DNA of 64,000 nucleotides from an uncultured Polaribacter sp. (GCF_947497125.1 NZ_CANMFI010000003.1:186001-250000), one strand, 5' to 3'. Positions 18,942 to 29,006 are shown, numbered from the stretch's first letter. Numbers and translations are program-made. Notes: generated by a model not told the origin, from the sequence alone.

Positions 18942-19316
18942 ATGCCAACTATTCAACAATTAGTTCGTAAAGGAAGAACCAAAATAACTAAGAAGAGTAA
19001 ATCGGCTGCTTTGTCGTCTTGTCCTCAAAGACGTGGAGTTTGTACTCGTGTTTATACTACAACGCCAAAAAAACCTAATTCTGCAATGCGTAAAGTTGCC
19101 AGAGTTAGATTGACAAATGGTAATGAGATAAACGCATACATTCCAGGTGAAGGACACAACTTACAAGAGCACTCGATAGTATTAGTTAGAGGTGGAAGGG
19201 TAAAAGATTTACCAGGTGTTAAATATCACGTAGTACGTGGTGCATTAGATACAGCCGGTGTTGAGGGTAGAACTCAACGTAGGTCTAAGTACGGTGCAAA
19301 ACGCCCAAAAAAGTAA
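18942..19316 (+). CDS. rpsL: 30S ribosomal protein S12
   Basis: Decoding-centre protein, 124 residues, full length. [16 protein letters not shown] and [16 protein letters not shown] are the diagnostic stretches. Lys43/Lys44 in TTPKKPNS and the second conserved lysine region GGRVKDLPG are unaltered, so the common streptomycin-resistance substitutions are absent. First gene of rpsL-rpsG-fusA-rpsJ, behind a consensus promoter. An intergenic space of 107 bases separates it from rpsG, unusually long for this cluster. Confidence 0.98.
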   Translation: MPTIQQLVRKGRTKITKKSKSAALSSCPQRRGVCTRVYTTTPKKPNSAMRKVARVRLTNGNEINAYIPGEGHNLQEHSIVLVRGGRVKDLPGVKYHVVRGALDTAGVEGRTQRRSKYGAKRPKK

Positions 19317-19423
19317 GCGTTATTAAATAGTGTTTTAGTTTTAAGTATGGCTTATTTTAAGTTGTGCTTTTGGCTATTAAGTAGTTTAATAACAAATTAA
19401 TTAACTTTTTTAATGTAAAAGAC
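19317..19423 (+). promoter_or_regulatory. rpsL-rpsG intercistronic element, possible S7 control site
   Basis: The 107-base space is closed by a perfect 9-bp pairing GTTATTAAA (19319-19327) with TTTAATAAC (19385-19393); a competing AATAG/CTATT pairing (19326-19330, 19375-19379) is possible. In E. coli S7 represses its own synthesis by binding the equivalent rpsL-rpsG spacer; a similar role here is inferred from position only. Confidence 0.4.
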
Positions 19424-19903
19424 ATGAGAAAAAGAGCAGCAAAAAAAAGAGTCTTATTACCAGACCCAAAGTTTAACGATCAGTTAGTAACTCGTTTCGT
19501 TAACAATTTAATGTGGAGTGGTAAGAAGTCAGTAGCGTTTAAAGTATTTTATGATGCTTTAGAGTTAGTAGAAGAAAAAAAGGGTGAAGGCGAAGAAAAA
19601 TCGGCTTTAGAAATTTGGAAAGACGGTTTGTCTAATGTAATGCCACATGTAGAGGTTCGTTCTCGTCGTGTTGGTGGTGCAACATTTCAAATACCAATGC
19701 AAATTAGACCAGACCGTAAGGTGTCTATGGCTATTAAATGGATGATTTTGTATACTCGTAAAAGAAACGAGAAAACAATGGCACAGCGTTTAGCTGCTGA
19801 AATTTTAGCTGCGGCTAAAGAAGAAGGTGCTGCTGTTAAAAAGCGTACAGATACTCACAAAATGGCAGAAGCAAACAAAGCATTCTCTCACTTTAGATTT
19901 TAA
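19424..19903 (+). CDS. rpsG: 30S ribosomal protein S7
   Basis: Primary 16S 3'-domain binder at the head of the small subunit, 159 residues. Seen: MRKRAAKKR start, [43 protein letters not shown] (the conserved S7 signature) and [14 protein letters not shown] at the end. Five bases separate it from fusA. It is a likely autoregulator of the str operon by analogy with E. coli, where it binds the preceding spacer. Confidence 0.98.
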   Translation: MRKRAAKKRVLLPDPKFNDQLVTRFVNNLMWSGKKSVAFKVFYDALELVEEKKGEGEEKSALEIWKDGLSNVMPHVEVRSRRVGGATFQIPMQIRPDRKVSMAIKWMILYTRKRNEKTMAQRLAAEILAAAKEEGAAVKKRTDTHKMAEANKAFSHFRF

Positions 19904-19908
19904 TAGAA

Positions 19909-22026
19909 ATGGCTAGAGATTTAAGATATACAAGAAATATTGGTATTGCAGCGCATATTGATGCTGGTAAAACCACAACAACAGAACGTGTATTGTATTA
20001 TACAGGTGTTTCTCATAAAATTGGAGAAGTACATGATGGTGCAGCAACAATGGACTGGATGGAGCAAGAGCAAGAAAGAGGTATTACAATTACTTCTGCA
20101 GCAACAACTTGTACATGGCAGTTTCCTTTAGAGAATGCAGAGAAAACCCCTGAAACTAAAGGATATCACTTTAACATTATTGATACTCCTGGTCACGTAG
20201 ATTTTACTGTAGAGGTAAATAGATCTTTACGTGTATTAGATGGTTTGGTATTTTTATTTAGTGCAGTTGATGGTGTTGAGCCTCAATCTGAAACTAACTG
20301 GAGATTAGCAGACAACTATAAAGTACCAAGAATTGGTTTCGTTAATAAAATGGACCGTCAAGGATCTGACTTTTTAGGTGTTTGTCAGCAAGTAAAAGAC
20401 ATGTTAAAATCTAACGCAGTGCCAATCGTTTTAAACATTGGTGATGAAGATGATTTTAAAGGTATTATAGATTTAGTTAAAAACCGTGCTATTGTATGGC
20501 ATGATGAAACTCAGGGAGCTACTTTCGATGTAATCGAAATTCCTGAAGAACTAAAAGCTGAGGCTCGTAAGTATCGTGCTCTTCTTATCGAAGAAGTAGC
20601 AAGTTATGATGAGAACCTTTTAGAGAAATTCATGGAAGATGAAGATTCTATTACAGAAGAAGAAGTGCATAAAGCATTAAGAGCTGCTGTAATGGATATG
20701 GCCATCATTCCTATGATTTGTGGTTCTGCATTTAAAAATAAAGGGGTTCAGTTCTTATTAGATGCTGTATGTCGTTATTTACCTTCTCCTATGGATAAAG
20801 ATGGAATTGTAGGTGTAAACCCAGATACAGAAAAAGAAGAATTACGTAAGCCTAGTGTAGATGAGCCTTTTGCGGCTTTAGCATTTAAAATTGCTACAGA
20901 TCCTTTTGTAGGTCGTTTAGCATTTTTTAGAGCATATTCTGGTCGTTTAGACGCTGGTTCGTATGTTTTAAATAACCGTTCAGGTAAAAAAGAACGTATT
21001 TCACGTATCTATCAAATGCATGCAAATAAGCAAAACGCTATTGATTATATCGAAGCGGGTGATATTGGTGCAGCTGTAGGTTTTAAATCTATTAAAACAG
21101 GTGATACCTTAACAGCAGAAAAATCTCCACTAGTTTTAGAATCTATGGATTTTCCAGATCCAGTAATTGGTATCGCAGTAGAGCCTAAAACAAAAGCAGA
21201 TGTTGATAGATTAGGTATCGGTTTAGGAAAGTTAGCAGAAGAAGATCCTACTTTTACAGTACGTTCTGATGAGGCTTCTGGACAAACTATTATCTCTGGA
21301 ATGGGAGAGTTACACTTAGATGTAATTGTAGACCGTTTAAAAAGAGAATTTAAAGTAGAAGTAAACCAAGGTCAACCTCAGGTTGAATATAAAGAAGCTA
21401 TTACTGCAACTGCAGATCATAGAGAAATTTATAAGAAACAATCTGGTGGACGTGGAAAATTTGCAGACATTGTATTTACAATTGAGCCTGCAGATGAAGG
21501 AGTTCAAGGATTACAGTTTACCTCTATCATTAAAGGTGGTAACGTGCCAAGAGAATTTGTACCTTCAGTAGAAAAAGGATTTAAAGAAGCCATGAAAAAT
21601 GGTCCTTTAGCAGGATACGAAATGGATTCTATGAAAGTAACATTAAAAGACGGTTCTTTCCACGCAGTGGATTCTGATGCCTTGTCTTTTGAATTAGCTG
21701 CAAAAATGGGTTATAAAGCTGCTGCAAAATCTGCAAAAGCAAAAATTATGGAGCCATTAATGAAGTTAGAAGTGTTAACTCCAGAAGAAAACATGGGTGA
21801 TATTGTAGGAGATTTAAATAGAAGAAGAGGTCAGGTAAATGACATGAGTGATCGTGCCGGATCTAAAGTTGTTAAAGCAGTTGTGCCATTATCAGAAATG
21901 TTTGGTTACGTAACAGCATTAAGAACAATGTCTTCTGGTAGAGCAACATCTACTATGGAATTTTCACACTATGCAGAAACTCCTTCTAATGTATCAGAAG
22001 AGGTAATTGCAAAATCTAAAGGTTAA
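19909..22026 (+). CDS. fusA: Elongation factor G
   Basis: Translocase GTPase of 705 residues. G1 [13 protein letters not shown] (16-28), G2 around [10 protein letters not shown]3 DTPGHVDFT near 92, G4 NKMDR near 146 and G5 GSAFKNKG are present. Domains II to V follow ([39 protein letters not shown]). Start and end match full-length bacterial EF-G. The cluster lacks tuf between fusA and rpsJ, unlike proteobacteria; EF-Tu must be encoded elsewhere. Confidence 0.98.
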   Translation: MARDLRYTRNIGIAAHIDAGKTTTTERVLYYTGVSHKIGEVHDGAATMDWMEQEQERGITITSAATTCTWQFPLENAEKTPETKGYHFNIIDTPGHVDFTVEVNRSLRVLDGLVFLFSAVDGVEPQSETNWRLADNYKVPRIGFVNKMDRQGSDFLGVCQQVKDMLKSNAVPIVLNIGDEDDFKGIIDLVKNRAIVWHDETQGATFDVIEIPEELKAEARKYRALLIEEVASYDENLLEKFMEDEDSITEEEVHKALRAAVMDMAIIPMICGSAFKNKGVQFLLDAVCRYLPSPMDKDGIVGVNPDTEKEELRKPSVDEPFAALAFKIATDPFVGRLAFFRAYSGRLDAGSYVLNNRSGKKERISRIYQMHANKQNAIDYIEAGDIGAAVGFKSIKTGDTLTAEKSPLVLESMDFPDPVIGIAVEPKTKADVDRLGIGLGKLAEEDPTFTVRSDEASGQTIISGMGELHLDVIVDRLKREFKVEVNQGQPQVEYKEAITATADHREIYKKQSGGRGKFADIVFTIEPADEGVQGLQFTSIIKGGNVPREFVPSVEKGFKEAMKNGPLAGYEMDSMKVTLKDGSFHAVDSDALSFELAAKMGYKAAAKSAKAKIMEPLMKLEVLTPEENMGDIVGDLNRRRGQVNDMSDRAGSKVVKAVVPLSEMFGYVTALRTMSSGRATSTMEFSHYAETPSNVSEEVIAKSKG

Positions 22027-22044
22027 TCTACTAAATAATATAAG

Positions 22045-22350
22045 ATGAGTCAAAAAATTAGAATTAAATTAAAGTCTTACGATTACAATTTAGTAGATAA
22101 ATCTGCTGAAAAAATAGTAAAGACGGTTAAAAGTACAGGAGCTATTGTAAATGGCCCAATACCTTTACCAACACATAAAAAGATTTTTACAGTTTTACGT
22201 TCTCCGCACGTAAACAAAAAATCTAGAGAGCAATTTCAGTTAGCTGCTTATAAAAGATTATTAGATATCTATAGTTCTTCATCGAAAACTATTGATGCTC
22301 TTATGAAATTAGAGTTGCCAAGTGGTGTTGAAGTAGAGATAAAAGTTTAA
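22045..22350 (+). CDS. rpsJ: 30S ribosomal protein S10
   Basis: Head protein of the 30S subunit, also the NusE antitermination factor. 101 residues, starting [19 protein letters not shown] with the conserved [19 protein letters not shown] block. It is the last gene of the str transcription unit: 18 bases after fusA, and cut off from rplC by a terminator, a promoter and a long leader. So S10 travels with EF-G here rather than heading the S10 operon as in E. coli. Confidence 0.98.
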   Translation: MSQKIRIKLKSYDYNLVDKSAEKIVKTVKSTGAIVNGPIPLPTHKKIFTVLRSPHVNKKSREQFQLAAYKRLLDIYSSSSKTIDALMKLELPSGVEVEIKV

Positions 22351-22414
22351 TTTTTAACTTTTATTGAACATTCCGAATTTGTTTCGGAATCTCTAAATCA
22401 AACAAAAAGTATTT

Positions 22415-22451
22415 AACTTTCGGTTTAATTTTGTTAAGCCGAAAGTTTTTT
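22415..22451 (+). terminator. Intrinsic terminator after rpsJ, overlapping the next promoter
   Basis: 14-bp stem AACTTTCGGTTTAA/TTAAGCCGAAAGTT (22415-22428, 22434-22447; one G-U pair), loop TTTTG, then TTTT. The loop contains the -33 TTG and the T-tract abuts the -7 box of the rplC promoter. A second stem without a T-tract (ATTCCGAA/TTCGGAAT) lies just upstream. Confidence 0.8.
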
Positions 22452-22460
22452 ATACTTTTG
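22431..22460 (+). promoter_or_regulatory. Promoter of the S10/spc ribosomal operon
   Basis: TTG at 22431-22433, 19-base spacer, TACTTTTG at 22453-22460: perfect consensus. Start is expected near 22466, giving a leader of about 225 bases before rplC. Confidence 0.85.
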
Positions 22461-22690
22461 CAACCCGAAATAGAAGTAGGGTACGCTATTTTTTAATGAA
22501 AATTAACAAATAGTTACATGTCCAGAGCGTTTCGCGAAGGAAAAACGGAAAAAACAAAATCAGCGTTGAATTTGTTTTACGCTGTTTTTTTTGAGTAAAA
22601 CTTAAAGGATGCTATCGAAACAATAGTTTCAAACAAATAATTATTAATAGACGCGCTGGATAAATATCTATCGTCTAAAATTTTAACTAA
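22461..22690 (+). promoter_or_regulatory. Structured rplC leader, candidate ribosomal protein control RNA
   Basis: Three elements are seen. A long-range helix pairs 22521-22530 (TCCAGAGCGT) with 22651-22660 (ACGCGCTGGA), 9 of 10 positions. Inside it is a terminator-like hairpin CAGCGT/ACGCTG (22561-22566, 22579-22584) followed by eight T (22585-22592). A 3' hairpin TAGAC/GTCTA plus GATA/TATC (22648-22677), 14 bases before the ATG, shares bases 22651-22652 and 22659-22660 with the long helix, so the two are mutually exclusive. A small GAAAC/GTTTC hairpin lies at 22617-22630. This suggests attenuation or translational switching; the ligand is unknown (L4 does this in E. coli). Confidence 0.6.
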
Positions 22691-23308
22691 ATGTCTGGGT
22701 TAATAGGAAGAAAAATTGGAATGACCAGCTTATTTGACGAGAACGGGAAGAATATTCCTTGTACTGTTATAGAAGCAGGTCCTTGCGTTGTTACCCAAGT
22801 CAGAACCGAAGAGGTTGACGGCTACAATGCGTTGCAGCTTGGTTTCGATGACAAAAAGGCGAAGAGTTCTAACAAAGCGTTAGACGGTCACTTTAAAAAA
22901 GCTGGCACCACTGCTAAGAAAAAAGTCGTTGAATTTCAAGGGTTTGAAGAGGAGTATAAATTAGGAGATGCTATCACGGTAGCTCACTTTGAAGAAGGTG
23001 AGTTTGTTGATGTTTCAGGTGTTTCTAAAGGTAAAGGTTTCCAGGGTGTTGTAAAACGTCATGGATTTGCTGGTGTTGGTCAGGCTACGCATGGTCAGCA
23101 TAACCGTTTAAGAGCTCCGGGTTCTATTGGTGCTGCATCTTATCCTGCAAGAGTATTCAAAGGAATGCGTATGGCAGGTAGAATGGGTGGAGATAAAGTA
23201 AAAGTTCAAAACTTAAAAGTATTAAAAGTAGTTGCTGAAAAGAATCTACTTGTTGTTAAGGGAGCAGTTCCTGGTCACAAAAATGCTTTTGTAACTATTC
23301 AGAAATAA
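22691..23308 (+). CDS. rplC: 50S ribosomal protein L3
   Basis: Early-assembly 23S binder, 205 residues. The start [31 protein letters not shown] is typical, and the loop that reaches the peptidyl-transferase centre ([38 protein letters not shown]) is intact, including the Gln that is commonly methylated. First gene of the S10/spc unit behind the structured leader. It overlaps rplD by one base (TAATG), indicating translational coupling. Codon use is less AT-biased in the first 300 bases than in its neighbours. Confidence 0.98.
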   Translation: MSGLIGRKIGMTSLFDENGKNIPCTVIEAGPCVVTQVRTEEVDGYNALQLGFDDKKAKSSNKALDGHFKKAGTTAKKKVVEFQGFEEEYKLGDAITVAHFEEGEFVDVSGVSKGKGFQGVVKRHGFAGVGQATHGQHNRLRAPGSIGAASYPARVFKGMRMAGRMGGDKVKVQNLKVLKVVAEKNLLVVKGAVPGHKNAFVTIQK

Positions 23309-23937
23309 TGAAAGTAGCAGTTTTAGATATTACAGGAAAAGATACAGGTAGAAAGGTTGAGCTTTCTAAAGATGTATTTGGTATAGAGCCTAATAATCAT
23401 GCAATTTATTTAGATGTAAAGCAGTACTTGGCAAATCAGCGTCAAGGAACTCATAAAGCTAAAGAAAGAGCAGAAATTTCTGGTTCTACAAGAAAGATAA
23501 AAAAACAAAAAGGAACTGGTACTGCAAGAGCAGGTTCTATCAAGTCTGGTGTTTTTAGAGGTGGTGGTCGTATGTTTGGTCCTAGACCAAGAGATTACTC
23601 TTTTAAATTAAATAAAAACTTAAAGCGTTTAGCACGTAAGTCTGCTTTAAGTATTCAAGCAAATGATAAGAATTTAGTAGTAATTGAAGATTTTAATTTC
23701 GATTCTCCAAAGACAAAAAACTTTGTAGATGTATTAAAAGCTTTAGATTTAGATACTAAAAAATCTTTATTTGTTTTAGGTAATGAGAATGCGAATGTGT
23801 ATTTATCATCACGTAACTTAAAAAAGTCTAAAGTTGTTAAAGCTTCAGAATTAAATACTTATGGTGTTTTAAATGCTAATAAAGTTGTTATGACTGAGGG
23901 TTCTTTAGAAGGAATTAATACAAATTTAAGCAAATAG
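23308..23937 (+). CDS. rplD: 50S ribosomal protein L4
   Basis: 209 residues. The extended loop lining the exit tunnel ([28 protein letters not shown], about 55-85) is complete, so no macrolide-type loop deletion is seen. In E. coli L4 is the autogenous regulator of the S10 operon, which makes it the first suspect for binding the leader before rplC. The start codon overlaps the rplC stop. Confidence 0.97.
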   Translation: MKVAVLDITGKDTGRKVELSKDVFGIEPNNHAIYLDVKQYLANQRQGTHKAKERAEISGSTRKIKKQKGTGTARAGSIKSGVFRGGGRMFGPRPRDYSFKLNKNLKRLARKSALSIQANDKNLVVIEDFNFDSPKTKNFVDVLKALDLDTKKSLFVLGNENANVYLSSRNLKKSKVVKASELNTYGVLNANKVVMTEGSLEGINTNLSK

Positions 23938-23946
23938 GGATTCGAA

Positions 23947-24237
23947 ATGAGTATTTTAATAAAACCTATTATCACGGAAAAAGCTACAAACGATAGTGAA
24001 TTATTTAATCGTTATACATTTGTAGTAGATAAAAAAGCTAACAAATTAGAAATTAAAGGTGCTGTTGAAAAAGCATACGGAGTTTCTATAAAAAGCGTTA
24101 AAACTTTAAACTATCCAATACAAAGAAATACAAAGTTCACTAAAAAAGGTTTAGTAACTGGTATTAAAAGTGGATACAAGAAGGCTATCGTTCAATTAGC
24201 AGAAGGAGAAAGCATTGATTTTTATAACAATCTTTAA
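23947..24237 (+). CDS. rplW: 50S ribosomal protein L23
   Basis: Protein at the tunnel exit that forms the docking site for SRP and trigger factor. 96 residues, ILIKPIITEKATNDSE at the start, a shortened internal loop, and GVSIKSVKTLNYPIQRNTKFTKKG. The size is normal for Bacteroidota L23. It sits 9 bases after rplD and 12 before rplB. Confidence 0.97.
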   Translation: MSILIKPIITEKATNDSELFNRYTFVVDKKANKLEIKGAVEKAYGVSIKSVKTLNYPIQRNTKFTKKGLVTGIKSGYKKAIVQLAEGESIDFYNNL

Positions 24238-24249
24238 GAAAAAGACAAC

Positions 24250-25074
24250 ATGTCAGTTAGAAAATTAAAACCAATAACACCAGGTCAGCGTTTTAGAGTA
24301 GTAAATGGGTTCGACACCATCACTACTGATAAGCCGGAGAAGAGTTTACTTCTTCCGAAAAAACGATCTGGAGGTCGAAACAGTCAGGGTAGAATGACAA
24401 CTCGTAATATAGGAGGTGGTCATAAACAAAGATACCGTATTATCGATTTTAAAAGAGATAAGAGTGGTATTCCCGCAACAGTAAAAACTATAGAGTACGA
24501 TCCTAATCGTACTGCATTTATTGCTTTACTTAGTTATGCTGATGGAGAAAAACGTTATGTAATTGCACAAAACGGTTTACAAGTAGGTCAAACAATTGTA
24601 TCAGGTACTGGTATTGCACCAGAGATTGGTAATGCAATGGCTTTAAGTGAAATTCCTTTAGGAACTACAATATCATGTATAGAATTACGTCCTGGTCAAG
24701 GTGCTGTTATGGCGCGTTCTGCAGGTTCTTTTGCACAGTTAATGGCAAGAGATGGTAAGTATGCAACTGTAAAATTACCTTCAGGAGAAACAAGATTAAT
24801 CTTGTTAACTTGTATGGCAACTATTGGTGTTGTTTCTAATTCTGATCATCAATTATTAGTATCTGGTAAAGCAGGTAGAAGAAGATGGTTAGGTAGAAGA
24901 CCAAGAGTTAATGCAGTAAGAATGAACCCTGTCGATCACCCAATGGGAGGTGGAGAAGGACGTGCTTCTGGTGGTCATCCAAGATCTAGAAACGGTATAC
25001 CTGCTAAAGGATTTAAGACTAGATCTAAGACTAAAGCTAGTAATAAGTATATTATAGAACGTAGAAAGAAATAA
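24250..25074 (+). CDS. rplB: 50S ribosomal protein L2
   Basis: 274 residues; needed for subunit joining and peptidyl-transferase activity. Opens [16 protein letters not shown], with [23 protein letters not shown] in the N-terminal globular part and the C-terminal loop [19 protein letters not shown], which holds the conserved His next to the catalytic centre. Full length with no unusual insertions. Confidence 0.98.
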   Translation: MSVRKLKPITPGQRFRVVNGFDTITTDKPEKSLLLPKKRSGGRNSQGRMTTRNIGGGHKQRYRIIDFKRDKSGIPATVKTIEYDPNRTAFIALLSYADGEKRYVIAQNGLQVGQTIVSGTGIAPEIGNAMALSEIPLGTTISCIELRPGQGAVMARSAGSFAQLMARDGKYATVKLPSGETRLILLTCMATIGVVSNSDHQLLVSGKAGRRRWLGRRPRVNAVRMNPVDHPMGGGEGRASGGHPRSRNGIPAKGFKTRSKTKASNKYIIERRKK

Positions 25075-25080
25075 TAAGTT

Positions 25081-25359
25081 ATGGCAAGATCATTAAAAAA
25101 AGGACCTTACGTTCACTATAAATTAGAGAAAAAAGTGTTGGCTAATGTAGAAGCTGGTAACAAAACTGTGATTAAAACTTGGTCTAGAGCAAGTATGATT
25201 ACTCCAGATTTTGTTGGACAAACAATTGCCGTTCATAACGGACGTCAGTTTGTACCAGTGTATGTTACAGAAAACATGGTAGGGCATAAGTTAGGCGAAT
25301 TTTCACCAACTCGTTCTTTTAGAGGACACGCTGGTGCAAAAAATAAAGGAAAAAAATAG
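25081..25359 (+). CDS. rpsS: 30S ribosomal protein S19
   Basis: Head protein of the small subunit contacting A-site tRNA. 92 residues: [41 protein letters not shown], and the basic tail [12 protein letters not shown]. Six-base gaps on both sides (rplB and rplV) mark a tight operon. Confidence 0.98.
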   Translation: MARSLKKGPYVHYKLEKKVLANVEAGNKTVIKTWSRASMITPDFVGQTIAVHNGRQFVPVYVTENMVGHKLGEFSPTRSFRGHAGAKNKGKK

Positions 25360-25365
25360 TAGGAT

Positions 25366-25770
25366 ATGGGAGTTCGTAAAAAAAACATGGCAGATCAGTT
25401 AAAAGCAGAGAGAAAGCAACGTGCTTTCGCAAAGCTTACTAACTGTCCTACGTCACCAAGAAAAATGCGTTTGGTTGCAGATCAAGTAAGAGGTGTAGAA
25501 GTTGAAAAAGCTTTACAAATCTTAAAGTTTAGCCCTAAAGAAGCATCTATCAATTTAGAAAAATTGTTATTGTCTGCAATTGCAAACTGGCAAGCTAAAA
25601 ATGAAGATGCAGCAATAGAAGAAGCTGGCTTATTTGTAAAATCTATTTGTGTAGATAGCGCAGGAATGTTAAAAAGATTAAGACCTGCACCACAAGGACG
25701 TGCGCATAGAATTCGTAAGCGTTCTAACCACGTAACTTTAGAAGTAGGTAGTAAAAATTTAAGTAATTAA
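25366..25770 (+). CDS. rplV: 50S ribosomal protein L22
   Basis: Exit-tunnel protein, 134 residues as called from the first ATG. The conserved core begins about residue 20 ([23 protein letters not shown]) and the tunnel hairpin ends with [17 protein letters not shown]. The N-terminal 20 residues form a basic extension ([19 protein letters not shown]); a second in-frame ATG at 25387 could be the start, giving 127 residues. The first one is preferred because it leaves the usual 6-base spacing after rpsS. Confidence 0.96.
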   Translation: MGVRKKNMADQLKAERKQRAFAKLTNCPTSPRKMRLVADQVRGVEVEKALQILKFSPKEASINLEKLLLSAIANWQAKNEDAAIEEAGLFVKSICVDSAGMLKRLRPAPQGRAHRIRKRSNHVTLEVGSKNLSN

Positions 25771-25781
25771 TCAAAGTAGAA

Positions 25782-26507
25782 ATGGGACAAAAAACTAATC
25801 CAATAGGAAATCGTTTAGGAATCATCAGAGGTTGGGAATCTAACTGGTACGGTGGTAATGACTACGGAGATAAATTAGCTGAAGACTATAAGATAAGAGA
25901 GTATGTAAATGCTAGATTATCTAAAGCAAGTGTTTCTAGAGTAATTATAGAGCGTACACTTAAACTTGTAACCGTTACTATCACAACTGCTAGACCTGGT
26001 ATTATTATCGGTAAAGGTGGTCAAGAGGTAGACAAGTTAAAAGAAGAGCTTAAGAAAATTACCGGAAAAGAAGTTCAAATTAATATTTTTGAAATTAAAC
26101 GTCCAGAATTAGATGCAAAATTAGTTGCAGTTAGTGTTGCACGTCAAATTGAAAATAGAATTTCTTATAAGAGAGCTACTAAGATGGCTATTCAGGCTAC
26201 AATGCGTATGAACGCTGAAGGAATTAAAATTCAAATTTCTGGTCGTTTAAACGGAGCAGAGATGGCACGTTCAGAGCATTATAAAGAAGGTAGAATTCCT
26301 CTTTCTACATTTAGAGCTGATATCGATTATGCACTAGTTGAAGCACATACACAATACGGAAGACTTGGTATTAAAGTATGGATTATGAAGGGTGAAGTAT
26401 ATGGCAAGAGAGAGTTGTCTCCTTTAGTTGGTTTGTCTAAAAAGCAAAGCGGTGGTAAAGGTGGTAATGATAGATCTAAGCGCCAACAACCTCGTAGAAG
26501 AAAATAA
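25782..26507 (+). CDS. rpsC: 30S ribosomal protein S3
   Basis: Part of the mRNA entry helicase. 241 residues: [24 protein letters not shown], the KH domain with [15 protein letters not shown] near 70-85, and the C-terminal domain [27 protein letters not shown] basic Lys/Arg/Gln-rich tail ([19 protein letters not shown]) extends beyond the core, typical of this phylum. Confidence 0.98.
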   Translation: MGQKTNPIGNRLGIIRGWESNWYGGNDYGDKLAEDYKIREYVNARLSKASVSRVIIERTLKLVTVTITTARPGIIIGKGGQEVDKLKEELKKITGKEVQINIFEIKRPELDAKLVAVSVARQIENRISYKRATKMAIQATMRMNAEGIKIQISGRLNGAEMARSEHYKEGRIPLSTFRADIDYALVEAHTQYGRLGIKVWIMKGEVYGKRELSPLVGLSKKQSGGKGGNDRSKRQQPRRRK

Positions 26508-26529
26508 TTTTTAAAATTAGAAATTAAAA

Positions 26530-26961
26530 ATGTTACAGCCAAAAAGAGTAAAATACCGTAAGGTACAGAAGGCAAAAGGAAATATGACTGGTATTTCTGG
26601 TAGAGGAAATCAACTTTCTAATGGAATGTTTGGTATTAAGTCTTTAGATCAGAATTTATTAACTTCTCGTCAAATAGAAGCAGCTCGTATTGCAGCTACT
26701 CGTCATATGAAAAGAGAAGGTCAGTTATGGATAAAAGTATTTCCAGATAAGCCAATTACCAAAAAACCTTTAGAGGTTCGTATGGGTAAAGGTAAAGGAG
26801 CACCAGATCATTTTGTTGCAGTTATTAAACCAGGTAGAATTTTGTTTGAAGTTGGTGGAGTGCCAATGGATGTAGCAAAAGAAGCTTTGCGTTTAGCAGC
26901 ACAAAAACTTCCAGTAAAAACGAAGTTTGTTGTAGCAAGAGATTTTGATATTAACGCATAA
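26530..26961 (+). CDS. rplP: 50S ribosomal protein L16
   Basis: Late-assembly protein near the A-site tRNA elbow, 143 residues. [16 protein letters not shown], the basic loop [27 protein letters not shown] and [15 protein letters not shown] are diagnostic. The conserved Arg in EVRMGKGKG (hydroxylated in some bacteria) is present. 22 bases follow rpsC and 11 precede rpmC. Confidence 0.98.
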   Translation: MLQPKRVKYRKVQKAKGNMTGISGRGNQLSNGMFGIKSLDQNLLTSRQIEAARIAATRHMKREGQLWIKVFPDKPITKKPLEVRMGKGKGAPDHFVAVIKPGRILFEVGGVPMDVAKEALRLAAQKLPVKTKFVVARDFDINA

Positions 26962-26972
26962 TTCTAAATAAA

Positions 26973-27164
26973 ATGAAACAATCTGAAATTAAAGAATTAG
27001 CTATCGCAGATCTTAATGAGAAGCTAAGCGCGTTGCAAAAGAATTATACTGATCTTAAAATGGCTCATGCAATAACTCCGTTAGAGAACCCATTGCAATT
27101 GAGAAGTTTAAGAAGAACTGTAGCAAGAATTGCAACAGAATTAACAAAAAGAGAATTACAATAA
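26973..27164 (+). CDS. rpmC: 50S ribosomal protein L29
   Basis: Small two-helix protein at the tunnel exit, 63 residues: KQSEIKELAIADLNEKLSALQ, then LENPLQLRSLRRTVARIATEL. Size and the LRxxRRxIARI motif are as expected. Operon position between rplP and rpsQ is the standard one. Confidence 0.97.
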   Translation: MKQSEIKELAIADLNEKLSALQKNYTDLKMAHAITPLENPLQLRSLRRTVARIATELTKRELQ

Positions 27165-27184
27165 TTCTATAGTCAGTTTTAAAG

Positions 27185-27442
27185 ATGGAAAAAAGAAATC
27201 TTAGAAAAGAGAGAATTGGTGTTGTTTCAAGCAACAAAATGGAGAAATCTATTGTTGTAGCAGAAACTAAAAGAGTAAAGCACCCAATGTACGGAAAGTT
27301 CGTATTAAAGACTAAGAAGTACGTTGCACACGACGAAAAGAATGATTGCAACGAAGGAGATACTGTTAGGATCATGGAAACAAGACCTATGAGTAAATCT
27401 AAACGTTGGAGATTAGTAGAAATCCTAGAAAGAGCTAAATAA
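27185..27442 (+). CDS. rpsQ: 30S ribosomal protein S17
   Basis: Primary 16S-binding OB-fold protein of 85 residues. [33 protein letters not shown] and the signature [23 protein letters not shown] are seen. One base separates its stop codon from the rplN start, so the two are probably translationally coupled. Confidence 0.98.
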   Translation: MEKRNLRKERIGVVSSNKMEKSIVVAETKRVKHPMYGKFVLKTKKYVAHDEKNDCNEGDTVRIMETRPMSKSKRWRLVEILERAK

Positions 27443-27443
27443 T

Positions 27444-27812
27444 ATGTTACAGACAGAATCAAGATTAAAAGTCGCAGATAACACTGGAGCAAAAGAAGTT
27501 TTAGTGATTAGAGTTTTAGGAGGAACAAGAAAACGTTACGCAAGTATTGGAGACAAGATTGTAGTATCTGTTAAATCTGCTACTCCTAACGGAACTGTTA
27601 AAAAAGGTCAAGTATCTAGAGCAGTTGTTGTAAGAACGAAAAAAGAAGTTAGACGTAAAGATGGATCATACATCAGATTTGATGATAATGCATGTGTACT
27701 TTTAAATCCTACAGAGGAAATGAGAGGAACTCGTGTTTTTGGACCCGTTGCACGTGAACTTCGTGAGAAACAATTCATGAAAATAGTATCATTAGCACCT
27801 GAAGTGCTTTAA
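27444..27812 (+). CDS. rplN: 50S ribosomal protein L14
   Basis: Intersubunit-bridge protein of 122 residues and the docking site of the silencing factor Rsf[27 protein letters not shown] opens it; [25 protein letters not shown] and [13 protein letters not shown] complete the signature. Length is exactly the bacterial norm. Confidence 0.98.
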   Translation: MLQTESRLKVADNTGAKEVLVIRVLGGTRKRYASIGDKIVVSVKSATPNGTVKKGQVSRAVVVRTKKEVRRKDGSYIRFDDNACVLLNPTEEMRGTRVFGPVARELREKQFMKIVSLAPEVL

Positions 27813-27824
27813 ATCATTAATAAG

Positions 27825-28127
27825 ATGAAGAAGTTCAAATTAAAATCAGGAGATACTGTAAAAGTAATTGCAGGTACTAATAAAAATTCTGAAGGTAAAG
27901 TATTACAAATCATTAAAGATAAAGACAGAGTAGTTGTTGAAGGTGTAAACTTAGTTTCTAAGCACACCAAGCCAAGTGCACAAAGTCCTCAAGGTGGTAT
28001 TGTAAAGAAAGAAGCATCAATACATATCTCTAATGTTATGTTAGTAGAAGATGGTGTTGCTGTAAGAGTAGGTTATAAAGTTGATGGAGATACGAAGACA
28101 AGAATCTCTAAAAAAACTAAAAAATAA
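27825..28127 (+). CDS. rplX: 50S ribosomal protein L24
   Basis: Assembly-initiating protein with a KOW domain, 100 residues: [25 protein letters not shown], then [32 protein letters not shown]. The C-terminal tail is basic. The rplX-rplE spacing is 8 bases. Confidence 0.97.
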   Translation: MKKFKLKSGDTVKVIAGTNKNSEGKVLQIIKDKDRVVVEGVNLVSKHTKPSAQSPQGGIVKKEASIHISNVMLVEDGVAVRVGYKVDGDTKTRISKKTKK

Positions 28128-28135
28128 TAATAATC

Positions 28136-28687
28136 ATGAGTTACGTACCAAGATTAAAAGCAGAATACAAAGAAAGAGTTATTACAGCTCTTACTGAAGA
28201 ATTCAGTTATAAGAATGTAATGCAAGTACCAAAATTAGAAAAAATTGTTGTTTCTAAAGGTGTTGGTGCTGCTATTGCAGATAAGAAATTAATAGATTAT
28301 GCCTTAGAAGAGTTGACTAAAATTACAGGTCAGAAAGCTATTTCTACAATGTCTAAAAAAGATATTGCTGCATTTAAATTACGTAAAGGGATGCCAATTG
28401 GCGCTAAAGTTACTTTACGTGGAGATAAAATGTACGAGTTTTTAGATAGATTAGTTACAGCTTCTTTACCACGTGTAAGAGACTTTAACGGTATAAAAGC
28501 TAATGGATTTGATGGGAGAGGTAATTACAATTTAGGAATTACTGAACAAATTATTTACCCAGAAATCAATATTGACCAAGTTAAAAAAATTAACGGTATG
28601 GATATTACTTTTGTAACATCTGCAAATACCGATAAGGAAGCAAAGTCATTATTAGGAGAATTAGGTTTACCATTCAAAAAAAATTAA
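28136..28687 (+). CDS. rplE: 50S ribosomal protein L5
   Basis: 5S rRNA-binding protein contacting P-site tRNA, 183 residues. [21 protein letters not shown], then [30 protein letters not shown] and [20 protein letters not shown] are all family hallmarks. In E. coli S8 represses the spc operon at the start of this gene; I see no strong hairpin at this junction here (8 bases only). Confidence 0.98.
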   Translation: MSYVPRLKAEYKERVITALTEEFSYKNVMQVPKLEKIVVSKGVGAAIADKKLIDYALEELTKITGQKAISTMSKKDIAAFKLRKGMPIGAKVTLRGDKMYEFLDRLVTASLPRVRDFNGIKANGFDGRGNYNLGITEQIIYPEINIDQVKKINGMDITFVTSANTDKEAKSLLGELGLPFKKN

Positions 28688-28690
28688 GAA

Positions 28691-28960
28691 ATGGCTAAAG
28701 AATCAATGAAAGCGCGTGAGCGCAAGAGAGAACGTATTGTTGCAAAGTATGCTGATAAAAGAAAAGCTTTAAAAGAAGCTGGAGATTATGATGCATTACA
28801 GAAATTACCAAGAAATGCATCACCAATTAGATTACACAACAGATGTAAATTAACTGGTCGTCCAAAAGGATATATGCGTCAGTTTGGTATATCACGTGTA
28901 ACATTTCGTGAAATGGCTAATCAAGGATTAATACCAGGCGTTAAAAAGGCAAGTTGGTAG
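28691..28960 (+). CDS. rpsN: 30S ribosomal protein S14 (zinc-free type)
   Basis: 89 residues, the longer S14 form: [56 protein letters not shown]. Only one cysteine (HNRC) remains, so the CxxC pairs of the zinc-ribbon type are absent. It is followed by a terminator-like hairpin and a new promoter, so rpsN probably ends a transcript segment. Confidence 0.98.
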   Translation: MAKESMKARERKRERIVAKYADKRKALKEAGDYDALQKLPRNASPIRLHNRCKLTGRPKGYMRQFGISRVTFREMANQGLIPGVKKASW

Positions 28961-28976
28961 AAATCAAAAATAAAGC

Positions 28977-29006
28977 TTAATAATAAAAATAGAATGTGTA
29001 TCTTTG
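28977..29006 (+). promoter_or_regulatory. Internal promoter before rpsH
   Basis: TATCTTTG at 28999-29006 is a perfect -7 box; TTA (not TTG) at 28977-28979 with exact 19-base spacing is the -33. It would drive rpsH onward with a leader of about 110 bases. Confidence 0.65.

Noticed and set aside
26327..26575. Minus-strand frames across rpsC, rpmC, secY and other ribosomal genes
   Set aside because: All lie fully or mostly within well-identified ribosomal protein genes in the opposite direction.
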